A stretch of DNA of 13,768 nucleotides from Bacteroidota bacterium (lineage in GTDB: Bacteria > Bacteroidota > Bacteroidia > Bacteroidales > Porphyromonadaceae). Position numbers and translations under genes: made by a program. The stretch covers positions 1-13,768 of the forward strand of contig JAEWGA010000051.1 in NCBI GenBank assembly GCA_023388555.1. Reading direction: 5' to 3'. Under the pieces are notes generated by a model. It was not told the DNA's origin, did not search any database, and saw only the letters and a list, made by a program, of their open reading frames with translations. This document shows positions 1 through 7,322 of the stretch, piece by piece. Positions within the stretch are counted from its first letter, which is position 1; the number at the start of each line of letters is the position of its first letter.

Positions 1-1
1 G

Positions 2-457
2 TTCCAGATAGTCCGGTTAATGGATGAACAACAATCTATTAACAAGAAGATAGCCAATCAAATTCCGGTTATTGTGCAGAAAAGTGTGCAGGAACAGTCC
101 AAAAAGCCAAAACGAAAAGGTTTCTTGAGCATCTTCGGCAAAAAAGAGGGAACGAAGCCAACGACAACAACGACTACGCTCCGTTCATCCAATAGAAACA
201 TGGTCAACGAACAGAATGCGCAGAGCCGTCGATTGTCAGAACAAGCCGATAGTCTTGCTGCCCGTAATGCAGAACTTAACAGACAACTGCAAGGATTGAT
301 TTGCCAAATCGAAAAGAAGGTGCAATCTGATTTACAAAATAGAGAAAGCGAGATAACAGCCATGCGTAAAAAATCATTTATGCAGATAGGCGGCTTGATG
401 GGATTTGTTCTTTTGCTGTTGGTCATTTCCTATATCATCATACACCGTGATGCAAAG
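2..457 (+). pseudogene. rteA: RteA-like conjugative-transposon sensor kinase, internal fragment
   Basis: The frame is open from the left edge, so the true start lies outside the window; the Met at 20 is probably internal. Numbering from that Met, the fragment has a Lys-rich stretch (about 28-46), a Thr run (48-53), a coiled-coil-like Gln/Glu/Arg stretch (62-110), and one transmembrane helix (about 121-141) ending in IIHRDA. I recognise this from memory as the membrane-anchoring part of RteA, the histidine kinase of the RteA/RteB pair that controls tetracycline-induced transfer of CTnDOT-type elements. The HisKA, ATPase and receiver domains that should follow are missing. Recognisable sequence stops at about 457, and the frame then runs 34 codons antisense through the end of pstB to a stop at 557-559, so the tail is meaningless. 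Its codon use is less ATA-biased than that of the neighbouring genes. The family assignment is fairly confident; whether the break is biological is not known. Confidence 0.68.
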
Positions 458-466
458 AACATATTA
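455..466. other. Junction between RteA fragment and pstB 3' end
   Basis: RteA-like coding sequence on the plus strand ends at about 455-457, and the stop codon of the convergent pstB gene lies at 464-466. Fewer than 10 bases separate unrelated genes that face each other, with no terminator between them. This is not a normal convergent gene boundary, because the RteA gene is cut in mid-protein just after its membrane helix. It could be a deletion or rearrangement end, or an assembly join between two replicons. The bases GCAAA at 452-456 recall the TTTGC core at which many Bacteroidota tyrosine recombinases cross over, but the rest of the known CTnDOT core does not match. Confidence 0.6.
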
Positions 467-1234
467 ACCCATTTGCCCGGTAAGGTATGCCCGTGTGCGT
501 TCGTCGGTAGGTTGCGAAAAGAGCGTTTCGGTGTCGCCATACTCTACCAGCTCGCCTAAGTACATAAACATGGACTTAGAGGATATACGCCGTGCTTGCC
601 CCATATTATGGGTAACAATAAGGATGGTAACCTCGTGCTGGAGCTCCTGCATAAGTTCCTCGATGTGAGCGGTAGCAATAGGGTCCAGTGCCGAGGTGGG
701 TTCGTCCATCAGGAGGATGTCGGGTTTCATGGCTAAGGCACGTGCTATGCAGAGCCTTTGTTGCTGTCCGCCAGAAAGGAAAGTGCCTTTTTTGTTAAGT
801 ACGTCCTTCACTTCGTCCCACAAGGCTACATTCCTCAGGCACTGCTCCACGGTATGCTCGCGCTCTTGCTTGGAAAGGCGTATGCCGTTAAGTGTGTATC
901 CGGCAAGCACGTTGTCGTAAATACTCATGGTGGGGAAGGGGGTTGGGCGTTGGAATACCATACCTATTTTACGACGCACTTGTATGGGAGGCATACTCAG
1001 GAGGTCTTGTCCGTTAAGGAGTATCTGCCCGTCCACCCGTATGTTTGGGTAGAGGTTATGCATTAGGTTGGCAGCGCGCAGCAGGGAGGACTTACCGCAG
1101 CCCGATGGCCCCATAATGGCGGTGATGGTGTGTGGGTTTATGGCTGCAGAAACGTACTTAACAGCCATGGTTTGCTTGGTGTAAGCAACGCATGTTTTAG
1201 AAAACTCCAGTATGGGCGGTGTTATTGGTTCCAT
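464..1234 (-). CDS. pstB: Phosphate ABC transporter ATP-binding protein PstB
   Basis: This is the ATPase subunit that powers phosphate import through PstC/PstA at the inner membrane. At 256 residues it has the normal family length. All catalytic motifs are present: Walker A GPSGCGKSS at 42-50, the Q-loop Gln95, the signature LSGGQ at 153-157, Walker B ILLMDE at 173-178 with the catalytic Glu178, the D-loop SALD at 181-184, and the switch His209. The stretch around residues 56-66 resembles the PstB region that follows Walker A. The ATG at 1234 overlaps the end of pstA by 13 bases, which suggests translational coupling. It is the last intact gene of the operon; phoU, which usually follows in Bacteroidales, is replaced by the RteA fragment beginning less than 10 bases past the stop. 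The gene itself looks intact and functional. Confidence 0.96.
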   Translation of the reverse strand: MEPITPPILEFSKTCVAYTKQTMAVKYVSAAINPHTITAIMGPSGCGKSSLLRAANLMHNLYPNIRVDGQILLNGQDLLSMPPIQVRRKIGMVFQRPTPFPTMSIYDNVLAGYTLNGIRLSKQEREHTVEQCLRNVALWDEVKDVLNKKGTFLSGGQQQRLCIARALAMKPDILLMDEPTSALDPIATAHIEELMQELQHEVTILIVTHNMGQARRISSKSMFMYLGELVEYGDTETLFSQPTDERTRAYLTGQMG

Positions 1235-2112
1235 TTTTTGGCAATATATTTAGCAGTAAGGTTAAGTGTAAGCACAAATAGGAGAAGGAAAAGAGAGGCT
1301 CCCCAAATAAGCTCTTGCAGGTAGGGGTCGTTAAAGAATTCCCATATAAGTAGGGGCACTGCGGATATGGGTTTGTTTATACTAAAACGAACAAAGGCGC
1401 AGCCCAGGGCGGTAAACATAAGCGGTGCTGTTTCTCCAATAACACGGGAGATGGCGAGCAGTACCCCTGTAAATATCCCCCCAAAGGCGGCGGGCAGTTG
1501 CACCCTTAGCATTACCCTTGCCCGGTTTCCGCCTAATGCCAGCCCCGCCTCCAGTAGCGAGGAAGGTAGTATTTTAAGTGTTTCCTCGGTGGAGCGGATG
1601 ATAAGGGGTAGCATCATGATGCCAAGGGCTACACTCCCCGCAATAGCGGAGTAACCGTTCATGGGTACCACAATCCAAATGTAGGTTACAATACCAATAA
1701 TAACGGAGGGGGTGCCCTGCAATAAGTCGGTAAGGTAGCTAACGAACTGGGCCCATCGGCTTTTGGCGTTTTGGGCTAAGAACACGCCCGATAGTATCCC
1801 CACCGGGATAGCCACAGCGGATGCCATACCTAACATAAGCATTGTGCCTACAATACCGTTGGCAATTCCGCCGGGAATAGGAAGCCCGGCCTGTATTGCC
1901 TTCATGGCACGGAAGGCGGTGGGGGTGGGCTGGGTAAAGAACTCCCACGAGAGCTGAGAGTACCCCCTTAGGAATACTTCGGCCAAAATAGCCACAAGTG
2001 GCACAGCGGTGAGTGCTGCAAATAGGCAAACGGTCCAGCACAAGCAGCGGTCCAGCAGTAGTCGCCTATGGATACGAGAGTTGGTCATGGTATACTTAAT
2101 ATATTCGGGCAC
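1222..2112 (-). CDS. pstA: Phosphate ABC transporter permease PstA
   Basis: This is the inner-membrane permease that pairs with PstC to form the phosphate channel. Hydrophobic segments lie near residues 23-47, 84-112, 122-148, 153-173, 208-236 and 265-290, giving the usual six-helix fold. The cytoplasmic EAA loop that docks on PstB is clear at about 186-208 (LLEAGLALGGNRARV), followed by the conserved GETAPL stretch. The longest reading uses the ATG at 2112 and overlaps pstC by 17 bases. A second ATG at 2088 (protein starting MTNSRIHRR) would leave a 7-base gap and is an equally likely start, because the first eight residues do not look conserved. The 3' end overlaps pstB by 13 bases. The gene is part of the porin-pstSCAB operon. 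Confidence 0.94.
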   Translation of the reverse strand: MPEYIKYTMTNSRIHRRLLLDRCLCWTVCLFAALTAVPLVAILAEVFLRGYSQLSWEFFTQPTPTAFRAMKAIQAGLPIPGGIANGIVGTMLMLGMASAVAIPVGILSGVFLAQNAKSRWAQFVSYLTDLLQGTPSVIIGIVTYIWIVVPMNGYSAIAGSVALGIMMLPLIIRSTEETLKILPSSLLEAGLALGGNRARVMLRVQLPAAFGGIFTGVLLAISRVIGETAPLMFTALGCAFVRFSINKPISAVPLLIWEFFNDPYLQELIWGASLFLLLFVLTLNLTAKYIAKKWNQ

Positions 2113-2953
2113 GTTTAATCATTACTTTACCTATCATGTTAATAACGGCCGTGATAAGGAAAAGGATTAGCCCAATGGCTATGAGGGAGGAGAAGCGGAG
2201 GTCCGACGCCTCGCCAAACTGGTTGGCAATTATAGATGCCATGGAGTTGCCGGTGGCGGTTATGGAGCTGGGAATATTGTTGGTATTCCCAATGAGCATG
2301 GTTACCGTCATGGTTTCTCCTAAGGCTCGCCCTATGGCTAAGATGTAAGCCGAGAACACCCCCGAGCCGGCTACGGGGAAAATAACACGTCGGATAACCT
2401 CGGCACGAGTTGCCCCTAAGCTGTATGCACTCTCTTTGAATTCGTTGGGAACCATCTTAATGAATTCGGCACTGAGGGAAGCGGCGTAAGGGACTATCAT
2501 GATGGCCAGCACCAAGGAGGCTGTTAGCACCCCCGAGCCGTGTGCCGATATATCCAGTGCCATAATAAGCGGGCGGAGCGTATAAAAGCCCCATAGTCCA
2601 TATATAATAGAGGGTATGCCCGCCAAAAGGTCCGTTACGGTGCTTAAGATGGCAGCTATGCGTGTACCCTGAAAGTATTCCCCAACAAACAGCGCAACAG
2701 GCAGGGAGAAGGGGATACAAAAGAGCAGTGCCAGCACGGTGGTCATGAGGGTGCCCGTAATGAAGGGTAGCGCACCATAGCTTTCTGCACCATGGGTGTA
2801 GCTCCACTCCTGCGAGGTAAGGAAGCGGAAAAACCCGAAGTGAGCAAAGGCCTCGGTTGCATCGGTAACAAGGGCATAGATGATGCCACCGCACACGATG
2901 GGGATAAACAGCGCTGCCGTAAACAGCAGGAGGTTATACAATTTGTCCGACAT
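2096..2953 (-). CDS. pstC: Phosphate ABC transporter permease PstC
   Basis: This is the second channel subunit of the phosphate importer, in the inner membrane. At 285 residues it is near the short end for PstC. It has an N-terminal helix (about 7-29), a periplasmic segment (30-62), helices around 65-92, 100-130 and 140-160, the EAA loop for contact with PstB at about 171-194 (EFKESAYSLGATRAEV), and the family stretch AIGRALGETMTV after it. The ATG at 2953 lies 3 bases after the pstS stop, and the 3' end overlaps the longest pstA reading by 17 bases, so the genes are almost certainly co-transcribed. PstC and PstA are told apart here by gene order and by the GETM versus GETA sequence after the EAA loop. 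No defect is seen. Confidence 0.94.
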   Translation of the reverse strand: MSDKLYNLLLFTAALFIPIVCGGIIYALVTDATEAFAHFGFFRFLTSQEWSYTHGAESYGALPFITGTLMTTVLALLFCIPFSLPVALFVGEYFQGTRIAAILSTVTDLLAGIPSIIYGLWGFYTLRPLIMALDISAHGSGVLTASLVLAIMIVPYAASLSAEFIKMVPNEFKESAYSLGATRAEVIRRVIFPVAGSGVFSAYILAIGRALGETMTVTMLIGNTNNIPSSITATGNSMASIIANQFGEASDLRFSSLIAIGLILFLITAVINMIGKVMIKRARIY

Positions 2954-2956
2954 AGG

Positions 2957-4036
2957 TTACCTAAGTAGCGGCTCACCGTTATACGTAACGGTTTGCAGGT
3001 TACGTAAACTCACCTCCTTGGCTTTAGGTGGTAGGGGTGCGTAATGTACTTGGGAGGTGATATCCTGAGCTGGTTGGGATAGAATGTAGTGAAGCAAATC
3101 CAGCGTTGCTAATGCTTGCTCCGGTGTGCGCCCAGCGTAATTTTGTTCCTTATAAATAACTATCCAGGTGAAGGTGGATATAGGGTAGGCACCTGGTGCC
3201 TGTGCATTGGTGATGGAGGTCCGGGTGTCGGCTGGTATATCGCCCGAGGCGGCAGCGGAGATGGAGGCGGCAGTGGGTAGCACAAACTCCCCGTTGCTGT
3301 TTTGTATACGGGCGTAGGGTATTTGTTGGGCAAAAGCGTACTCGGACCCCACGTAACCTATGGTATTGGGGGTTTGCCGAATAACGCCTGCCACGCCGGG
3401 GTTGCCTTTGGCAGCCTGCCCTACGGGGAAGTTAACGGACTTTCCAGCACCATAGCTCTGCGCCCAAGTGTTGCTTACCCGCGTAAGGTAGTCCGTGAAA
3501 ACGAATGTGGTGCCAGAGCCATCGGAGCGGTAAACTGGTATAATGGGTGCCGAGGGGAGTGTAACACCTGGATTTAGCTCAGCCAGCCGTGGATGGTTCC
3601 AGGTTGTAACTACACCTGCAAAAATATCGGCCACCAGCTCGCCTGTTAGCCTCAGCTCGGGTACCCCTTCCAGGTTGTAAGCTACTACCACAGCACCCAT
3701 ACAGGTAGGTATATGGATAACCTCGGGTTGCTCTGTCAGCTCTTTATCGGTAAGGAAAGCATCGGTTCCGGCAAAGTCTACCACCTTATCCCGCAGGTTC
3801 CTAATGCCTCCACCCGAGCCTATTCCGCCGTAGGCAACAGCATCGCCATGCAGCTGACCAAACTCCTCGAAGATAACATTGTAAAAAGGTAGGGGGAATG
3901 TGGCCCCCGCTCCCGAAAGCTCTTGTGGTTTACGTTCATTGCCACCGTTAGAGGTGTTGCAAGCGGTGATGCCCAAAAGCAACAAGAGGGTGGAAAATAG
4001 GGTGCTGATAGTTTTTAGTGTCATTGTAAATTGCAT
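2957..4036 (-). CDS. pstS: Periplasmic phosphate-binding lipoprotein PstS
   Basis: This is the high-affinity phosphate receptor that delivers phosphate to PstC/PstA. It is a likely lipoprotein: a hydrophobic signal ends in the lipobox ITAC with Cys26 as the anchor. Three family regions that build the phosphate site are present: GAGATFPLP at 42-50, GIGSGGGIRNL at 71-81 leading to DFAGTD at 87-92, and YRSDGSGTTF at 169-178. A PBP-like two-lobed fold is expected over the rest of its 359 residues. The ATG at 4036 is 14 bases after the porin stop in an A/T-rich leader; an alternative ATG four codons later (4024) would give a shorter signal peptide and cannot be excluded. It is the second gene of the operon, directly before pstC. 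Confidence 0.95.
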   Translation of the reverse strand: MQFTMTLKTISTLFSTLLLLLGITACNTSNGGNERKPQELSGAGATFPLPFYNVIFEEFGQLHGDAVAYGGIGSGGGIRNLRDKVVDFAGTDAFLTDKELTEQPEVIHIPTCMGAVVVAYNLEGVPELRLTGELVADIFAGVVTTWNHPRLAELNPGVTLPSAPIIPVYRSDGSGTTFVFTDYLTRVSNTWAQSYGAGKSVNFPVGQAAKGNPGVAGVIRQTPNTIGYVGSEYAFAQQIPYARIQNSNGEFVLPTAASISAAASGDIPADTRTSITNAQAPGAYPISTFTWIVIYKEQNYAGRTPEQALATLDLLHYILSQPAQDITSQVHYAPLPPKAKEVSLRNLQTVTYNGEPLLR

Positions 4037-4050
4037 TTTTTATTTGGGAA

Positions 4051-5037
4051 TTAAAGACCGAAGTAGCAGTTAAGGTATACGGAATACCCTCTGTTTTTTG
4101 TGTTGCCGTGGGGAATGGTTGCCCTGAAGTTGGGCGCAAGGCGTAGGTAGGACCCAAGCCCAAACTCGGCACCTATGATGGCGGCAGCGTGGACTGCCCC
4201 TTTTTCTCCATTGTTATTGGCGTAAAGGTTATCCAGCCGGGTGTATAGTTTGCTGGCTGGGCTAAGAGCCAAGGAGCCAAAAAGGGAGTAACCATACAAC
4301 TGTTGCCCCTGGAGGTGGTTTCTGTTTTGCATAAGGGCATACTCAGCTCCCAGCGAGAAGAGGGCGGACTTGTATCCTGCAAAACCACTCAGGTTAACGA
4401 TATCCTTTTGTTCGGGAAGTTCCCGTTGGTTTACACCGCCATAAAGGCGTAGCTGAAACCCTTTTAGGGGAGTGATGGTAGTACCTAACCCGTAGTTTAG
4501 CCCATTACCCGTTTGCACTTTCTTGTACCCTTCTCCGTTCACAACAATAGCGTCGGCGCTAAGCCAGTCCGTAAAGGAGTAGGCGAGGGATACCCCTAAA
4601 TCGGCACTGCTGCCAAACTTATACTCGTCCTGGAACGATTTATGGATGTACCGGTAGCCCCAGTAGCTCTCCTGGAACTTAAACTGGGTGGTGGAAATAA
4701 GTCCCCCATGCACCTCCCATTTCCCCTGTTTCCAGGAGAGCATGGCGTGCTTAAGGTAGGCTATCCGGTGAAGGTCCGTAACATCTTTGGACTTACCAAT
4801 ATCCATCACCGCCCTTACGGAAAGGGTTTTGCTTAGGGTGTATTGGTACCCCAGGTAGGTGCGGGAAAGGTTGAAGCCCCTCTCCTTACTTTGAGTGCCG
4901 AAGTTGGCATGAAAGTCGGCAAAAGCTCTGACGATGGCTTTGCCTTTTGGAGAGGTAACTTCGGAGCTTGTTTTTTGCGCCGAAACAGAGAGCGCCATAC
5001 AGGCTACCACTCCTGCTAAAATAGTTTTTGTCTTCAT
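4051..5037 (-). CDS. Outer-membrane beta-barrel porin of the pst operon
   Basis: A signal peptide is cut after VSA at residues 18-20. The mature part is rich in alternating hydrophobic/polar beta-strands with aromatic girdle residues and Gly-rich turns, and ends in YLNCYFGL. At 328 residues it fits a 12- to 16-strand barrel. It resembles small outer-membrane barrels that accompany pst genes in Bacteroidales, loosely related to phosphate-selective OprO/OprP porins; no Lys-rich ladder can be assigned by eye. As first gene of the operon, 14 bases before pstS, it probably lets phosphate cross the outer membrane. It is transcribed from the divergent region at 5038-5230, where a Pho-box-like repeat faces it. 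The barrel assignment is firm; phosphate selectivity is inferred from context only. Confidence 0.82.
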   Translation of the reverse strand: MKTKTILAGVVACMALSVSAQKTSSEVTSPKGKAIVRAFADFHANFGTQSKERGFNLSRTYLGYQYTLSKTLSVRAVMDIGKSKDVTDLHRIAYLKHAMLSWKQGKWEVHGGLISTTQFKFQESYWGYRYIHKSFQDEYKFGSSADLGVSLAYSFTDWLSADAIVVNGEGYKKVQTGNGLNYGLGTTITPLKGFQLRLYGGVNQRELPEQKDIVNLSGFAGYKSALFSLGAEYALMQNRNHLQGQQLYGYSLFGSLALSPASKLYTRLDNLYANNNGEKGAVHAAAIIGAEFGLGSYLRLAPNFRATIPHGNTKNRGYSVYLNCYFGL

Positions 5038-5071
5038 GTAGGTTAGGTAGGATTAATAAACCATGACACCG

Positions 5072-5079
5072 CAAAAGTA
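5072..5079 (-). promoter_or_regulatory. Bacteroides-type -7 promoter element for the porin-pst operon
   Basis: Read on the minus strand the site is TACTTTTG, a perfect match to the Bacteroidota -7 consensus TAnnTTTG. It lies 34 bases upstream of the porin start codon, which would give a leader of roughly 25-30 bases. No good -33 TTTG element is found at the usual distance; the space is taken by the tandem repeat at 5090-5107. This is what is expected of an activator-dependent promoter. Confidence 0.55.
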
Positions 5080-5089
5080 GCGGGGAAAG

Positions 5090-5107
5090 GTTTCAAGAAT
5101 GTTTCAG
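5090..5107 (-). promoter_or_regulatory. Candidate Pho-box-like tandem repeat
   Basis: On the minus strand the site reads CTGAAAC-ATTC-TTGAAAC: two 7-base repeats split by a 4-base linker, so an 11-base period. A weaker third copy (GTTAGG on the plus strand, 5112-5117) keeps the same period. This is the layout of the enterobacterial Pho box (CTGTCAT, A/T-rich 4-base linker, CTGTCAT), although the bases differ in the middle of each repeat. The downstream edge lies exactly 10 bases before the -7 element, where PhoB sites replace the -35 element. The adjacent PhoB-family regulator is the obvious candidate binder. The repeat is seen directly; binding is inferred. Confidence 0.5.
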
Positions 5108-5194
5108 GATGGTTAGGTTTTTATGAAATAATACCCCCGAGGCCGAAAAGGAGAGGAGGCAAGCACCAAGAATGCCCCATAATCCAATAAACCA

Positions 5195-5208
5195 CCCTAA
5201 CTTTAGGG
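5195..5208. promoter_or_regulatory. Inverted repeat overlapping a possible promoter of the response regulator
   Basis: CCCTAA-CT-TTAGGG is a perfect 6-base dyad with a 2-base centre, 22 bases before the response-regulator start codon. It overlaps TAACTTTA at 5198-5205, a 7-of-8 match to the -7 consensus TAnnTTTG on the plus strand. No -33 element is evident. It could be an operator or chance; the two-base centre makes an RNA hairpin unlikely. Confidence 0.25.
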
Positions 5209-5230
5209 CATAAACAACAGTCCAAAAGGT

Positions 5231-5926
5231 ATGGCAACAAATAGGATACTAATAGTAGATGACGAGGAAACGCTGTGCGAGGTGCTAAAGCTAAACCTGG
5301 AAAACGAAGGCTACGACGTGGATATAGCCTTTAGTGCCGAGCAAGCTATGGAGTACGACCTAACCCAGTACAACCTTGTGCTGTTGGATATTATGATGGG
5401 CGAAATAAGTGGCATAAAAATGGCTAAACAAATGAAAGCCAACCTAAGCACCGCCCACATACCTATTATATTTTGTACCGCACGCGACACGGAGGACGAC
5501 ATGGTTATGGGGCTTAACATTGGTGCCGACGACTATATTACCAAACCCTACACCGTACGCAACGTTATAGCCCGGGTACGGAGCGTCCTCCGGCGAACTT
5601 CGGCACATAAACCTGCCATGGCAACCAATAAACCTAGCATATTGCAGGTGGAGGGGCTGAAGCTGGACTTAGAGTTTAAGCGTTGCACCGTAGATGGCGC
5701 AGAGGTGAAACTCACCCGCAAGGAGTTTGAACTGCTGGCCTACCTAATGGCTCACCGCGGTAAGATATGTTCCCGGGAAGAGATACTGAGCCGGGTATGG
5801 AGCAACGAGGTGGTGGTGCTGGACCGTACCATAGACGTTAATATAACCCGTGTGCGCACCAAAATAGATCCTTACGGTGCCTACATTGTTACCCGAACGG
5901 GCTTCGGTTATGGTTTCCGGGATTAA
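5231..5926 (+). CDS. PhoB-like response regulator (OmpR family)
   Basis: This is a two-domain transcription factor of 231 residues. The receiver domain (about 4-120) has the acidic pair Asp10/Asp11, the phospho-acceptor Asp53 in VLLDIMMG, the switch Thr83, and Lys105 before Pro106. The sequence after Asp53 is GEISG instead of the common PxMDG, as in the Bacteroidales orthologue group I recall. An OmpR-type winged helix follows (about 137-231) with the recognition-helix region LDRTIDVNITRVRTKI and the terminal GYGFRD. It is divergent from the porin-pst operon and overlaps the kinase gene, which supports a PhoB-like role as activator of phosphate-starvation genes. Assignment as a response regulator is certain; the phosphate role rests on position and on the nearby Pho-box-like repeat. 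RprY-like roles remain possible. Confidence 0.88.
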   Translation: MATNRILIVDDEETLCEVLKLNLENEGYDVDIAFSAEQAMEYDLTQYNLVLLDIMMGEISGIKMAKQMKANLSTAHIPIIFCTARDTEDDMVMGLNIGADDYITKPYTVRNVIARVRSVLRRTSAHKPAMATNKPSILQVEGLKLDLEFKRCTVDGAEVKLTRKEFELLAYLMAHRGKICSREEILSRVWSNEVVVLDRTIDVNITRVRTKIDPYGAYIVTRTGFGYGFRD

Positions 5927-7196
5927 GTTATCCTTCCACAAGCAAATATTCCTGGCCCTCATGGTTTTTGCATGGGGTATGTTGCTTTGCTTTGTGGCTT
6001 TCCAGTACCTAAGGGAAAAGGAGTACAAGTCCGCCTTCCTGAACGCCCAACTGCAACAGTACAACCAGCACCTGTTGCAGGGCACGCTAAACGGAACTCC
6101 TTATACGGACTATATAGCATTGCACGAAAAGCCTTTTGAGGAGCTAAGGATATCCATTATCCTCCCCAACGGTACAGTGTTGTACGACAATACCCTGCCA
6201 GCCCACACCTTAGGCAACCATAGCAACCGCCCCGAAGTGGCCGAGGCTATTGCCAAAGGGCAAGGCTATAGCATAGGTCGCCTATCGGCGAGCGATGGCA
6301 GGGAATACTTTTACTCCGCCACCAAGGGAGAGCAATTCCTGGTACGCACTGCTATACCTTACTCCAGCACCCTGCACGACCTTTTGGCGGCCGACTGGTC
6401 CTTCCTGCTTATCATGACAAGCATCACCCTTGCCATGAGCGTTGTTGCCTACTTCGTAACCCGGAAAATAGGACACGACATGGAGAAGGTAAACCTTTAT
6501 GCTGCCGAACAGGAAAAGAACCAGATAAAAAGACAACTCACCAATAACATAAATCACGAACTTAAAACCCCTGTGGCTTCCATTCAGGTGTGCTTGGAAA
6601 CACTCCTTTCGGGTATAGCCCTCTCCGAGGAGAAACGGAGAGACTTAATAGGCCGCTGCTATGCTCATAACGAACGGCTACGCCAACTGCTGGAAGATGT
6701 GTCCCTTATCACCCGTATGGAAGATGGTAAACATATGATTAACCGGGAACCCGTAGATATTAACCATATTGTACAAGAGATAGCCGAGGAGTTGGAGGTA
6801 TTGCCCCCAGAAGAAAGGTTACACCTACATGCCCACCTCTCCCCAAAGGTGGTGGTGAACGGAGACCCCTCCCTCATTGGCTCCATATTTAGCAACCTCA
6901 CAGAAAACGCCATAGCCTATTCCGAAGGTAAAAACATTTACATTACGCTATTAGAAGAGAGCCAAGAGCTGTACAAAATACGCTTTGAAGACGATGGGAA
7001 AGGGGTGGCGCCCGAACAGCTGCCCCGCCTGTTTGAACGCTTCTACCGTGTGGATAAAGGTCGCTCCCGCAAAAAAGGGGGGACAGGCTTGGGCTTAGCC
7101 ATAGTGAAGCACGCTGTTATGTGCCATGGCGGTAACATTCAGGTGTCCAACAGACCCGAAGGTGGGCTGCGGTTCGACTTCTCGTTGCGGAAGTAA
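5910..7196 (+). CDS. PhoR-like membrane sensor histidine kinase
   Basis: This is the likely partner kinase of the preceding regulator, 428 residues from the ATG at 5910, which overlaps the regulator's end by 17 bases. A longer reading from a GTG at 5877 adds 11 poorly hydrophobic residues and is less likely. The order is: first membrane helix (about 9-29), periplasmic sensor segment (30-161), second helix (163-184), a short linker with no room for a full HAMP plus PAS pair, then HisKA with phospho-acceptor His216 in NHELKTP. The HATPase domain follows, with the N-box Asn333 (NLTENAIAY), G1 DDGKG at 361-365, the F-box region LFERFYRV, and G2 GTGLGL at 391-396. All catalytic motifs are present. 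It presumably phosphorylates Asp53 of the neighbour; the sensed signal cannot be read from the sequence. Confidence 0.88.
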   Translation: MVSGIKLSFHKQIFLALMVFAWGMLLCFVAFQYLREKEYKSAFLNAQLQQYNQHLLQGTLNGTPYTDYIALHEKPFEELRISIILPNGTVLYDNTLPAHTLGNHSNRPEVAEAIAKGQGYSIGRLSASDGREYFYSATKGEQFLVRTAIPYSSTLHDLLAADWSFLLIMTSITLAMSVVAYFVTRKIGHDMEKVNLYAAEQEKNQIKRQLTNNINHELKTPVASIQVCLETLLSGIALSEEKRRDLIGRCYAHNERLRQLLEDVSLITRMEDGKHMINREPVDINHIVQEIAEELEVLPPEERLHLHAHLSPKVVVNGDPSLIGSIFSNLTENAIAYSEGKNIYITLLEESQELYKIRFEDDGKGVAPEQLPRLFERFYRVDKGRSRKKGGTGLGLAIVKHAVMCHGGNIQVSNRPEGGLRFDFSLRK

Positions 7197-7322
7197 TACA
7201 CCCAATTGGAACTTTTTTGCTATATTCGGAGTTTGTTACGTACCACTGCTTTGGGGCGTAATACCCCATACAATAAAAATTGGGGGAAACCACACCTTTT
7301 ATCACTTATATCAATACTATAA

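Noticed and set aside
58..426. 122-codon antisense frame opposite the RteA fragment
   Set aside because: The plus-strand frame matches a known protein; the antisense frame does not and is low-complexity (a Val run opposite the Thr codons).
449..463. Possible CTnDOT-type attachment core at the junction
   Set aside because: GCAAA (TTTGC on the other strand) is present, but the remaining bases do not fit the known GTAnnTTTGC core, and RteA is not at an element end.
7252..7268. TGGGG-CGTAATA-CCCCA hairpin as terminator of the kinase gene
   Set aside because: The stem is only 5 base pairs and no T-run follows on the plus strand.
7197..7322. Second Pho box or promoter upstream of susC
   Set aside because: No tandem TGAAAC or TTTCA repeat with an 11-base period is present, and the best -7 candidate (TATATTCG at 7221) has one mismatch and no -33 element.
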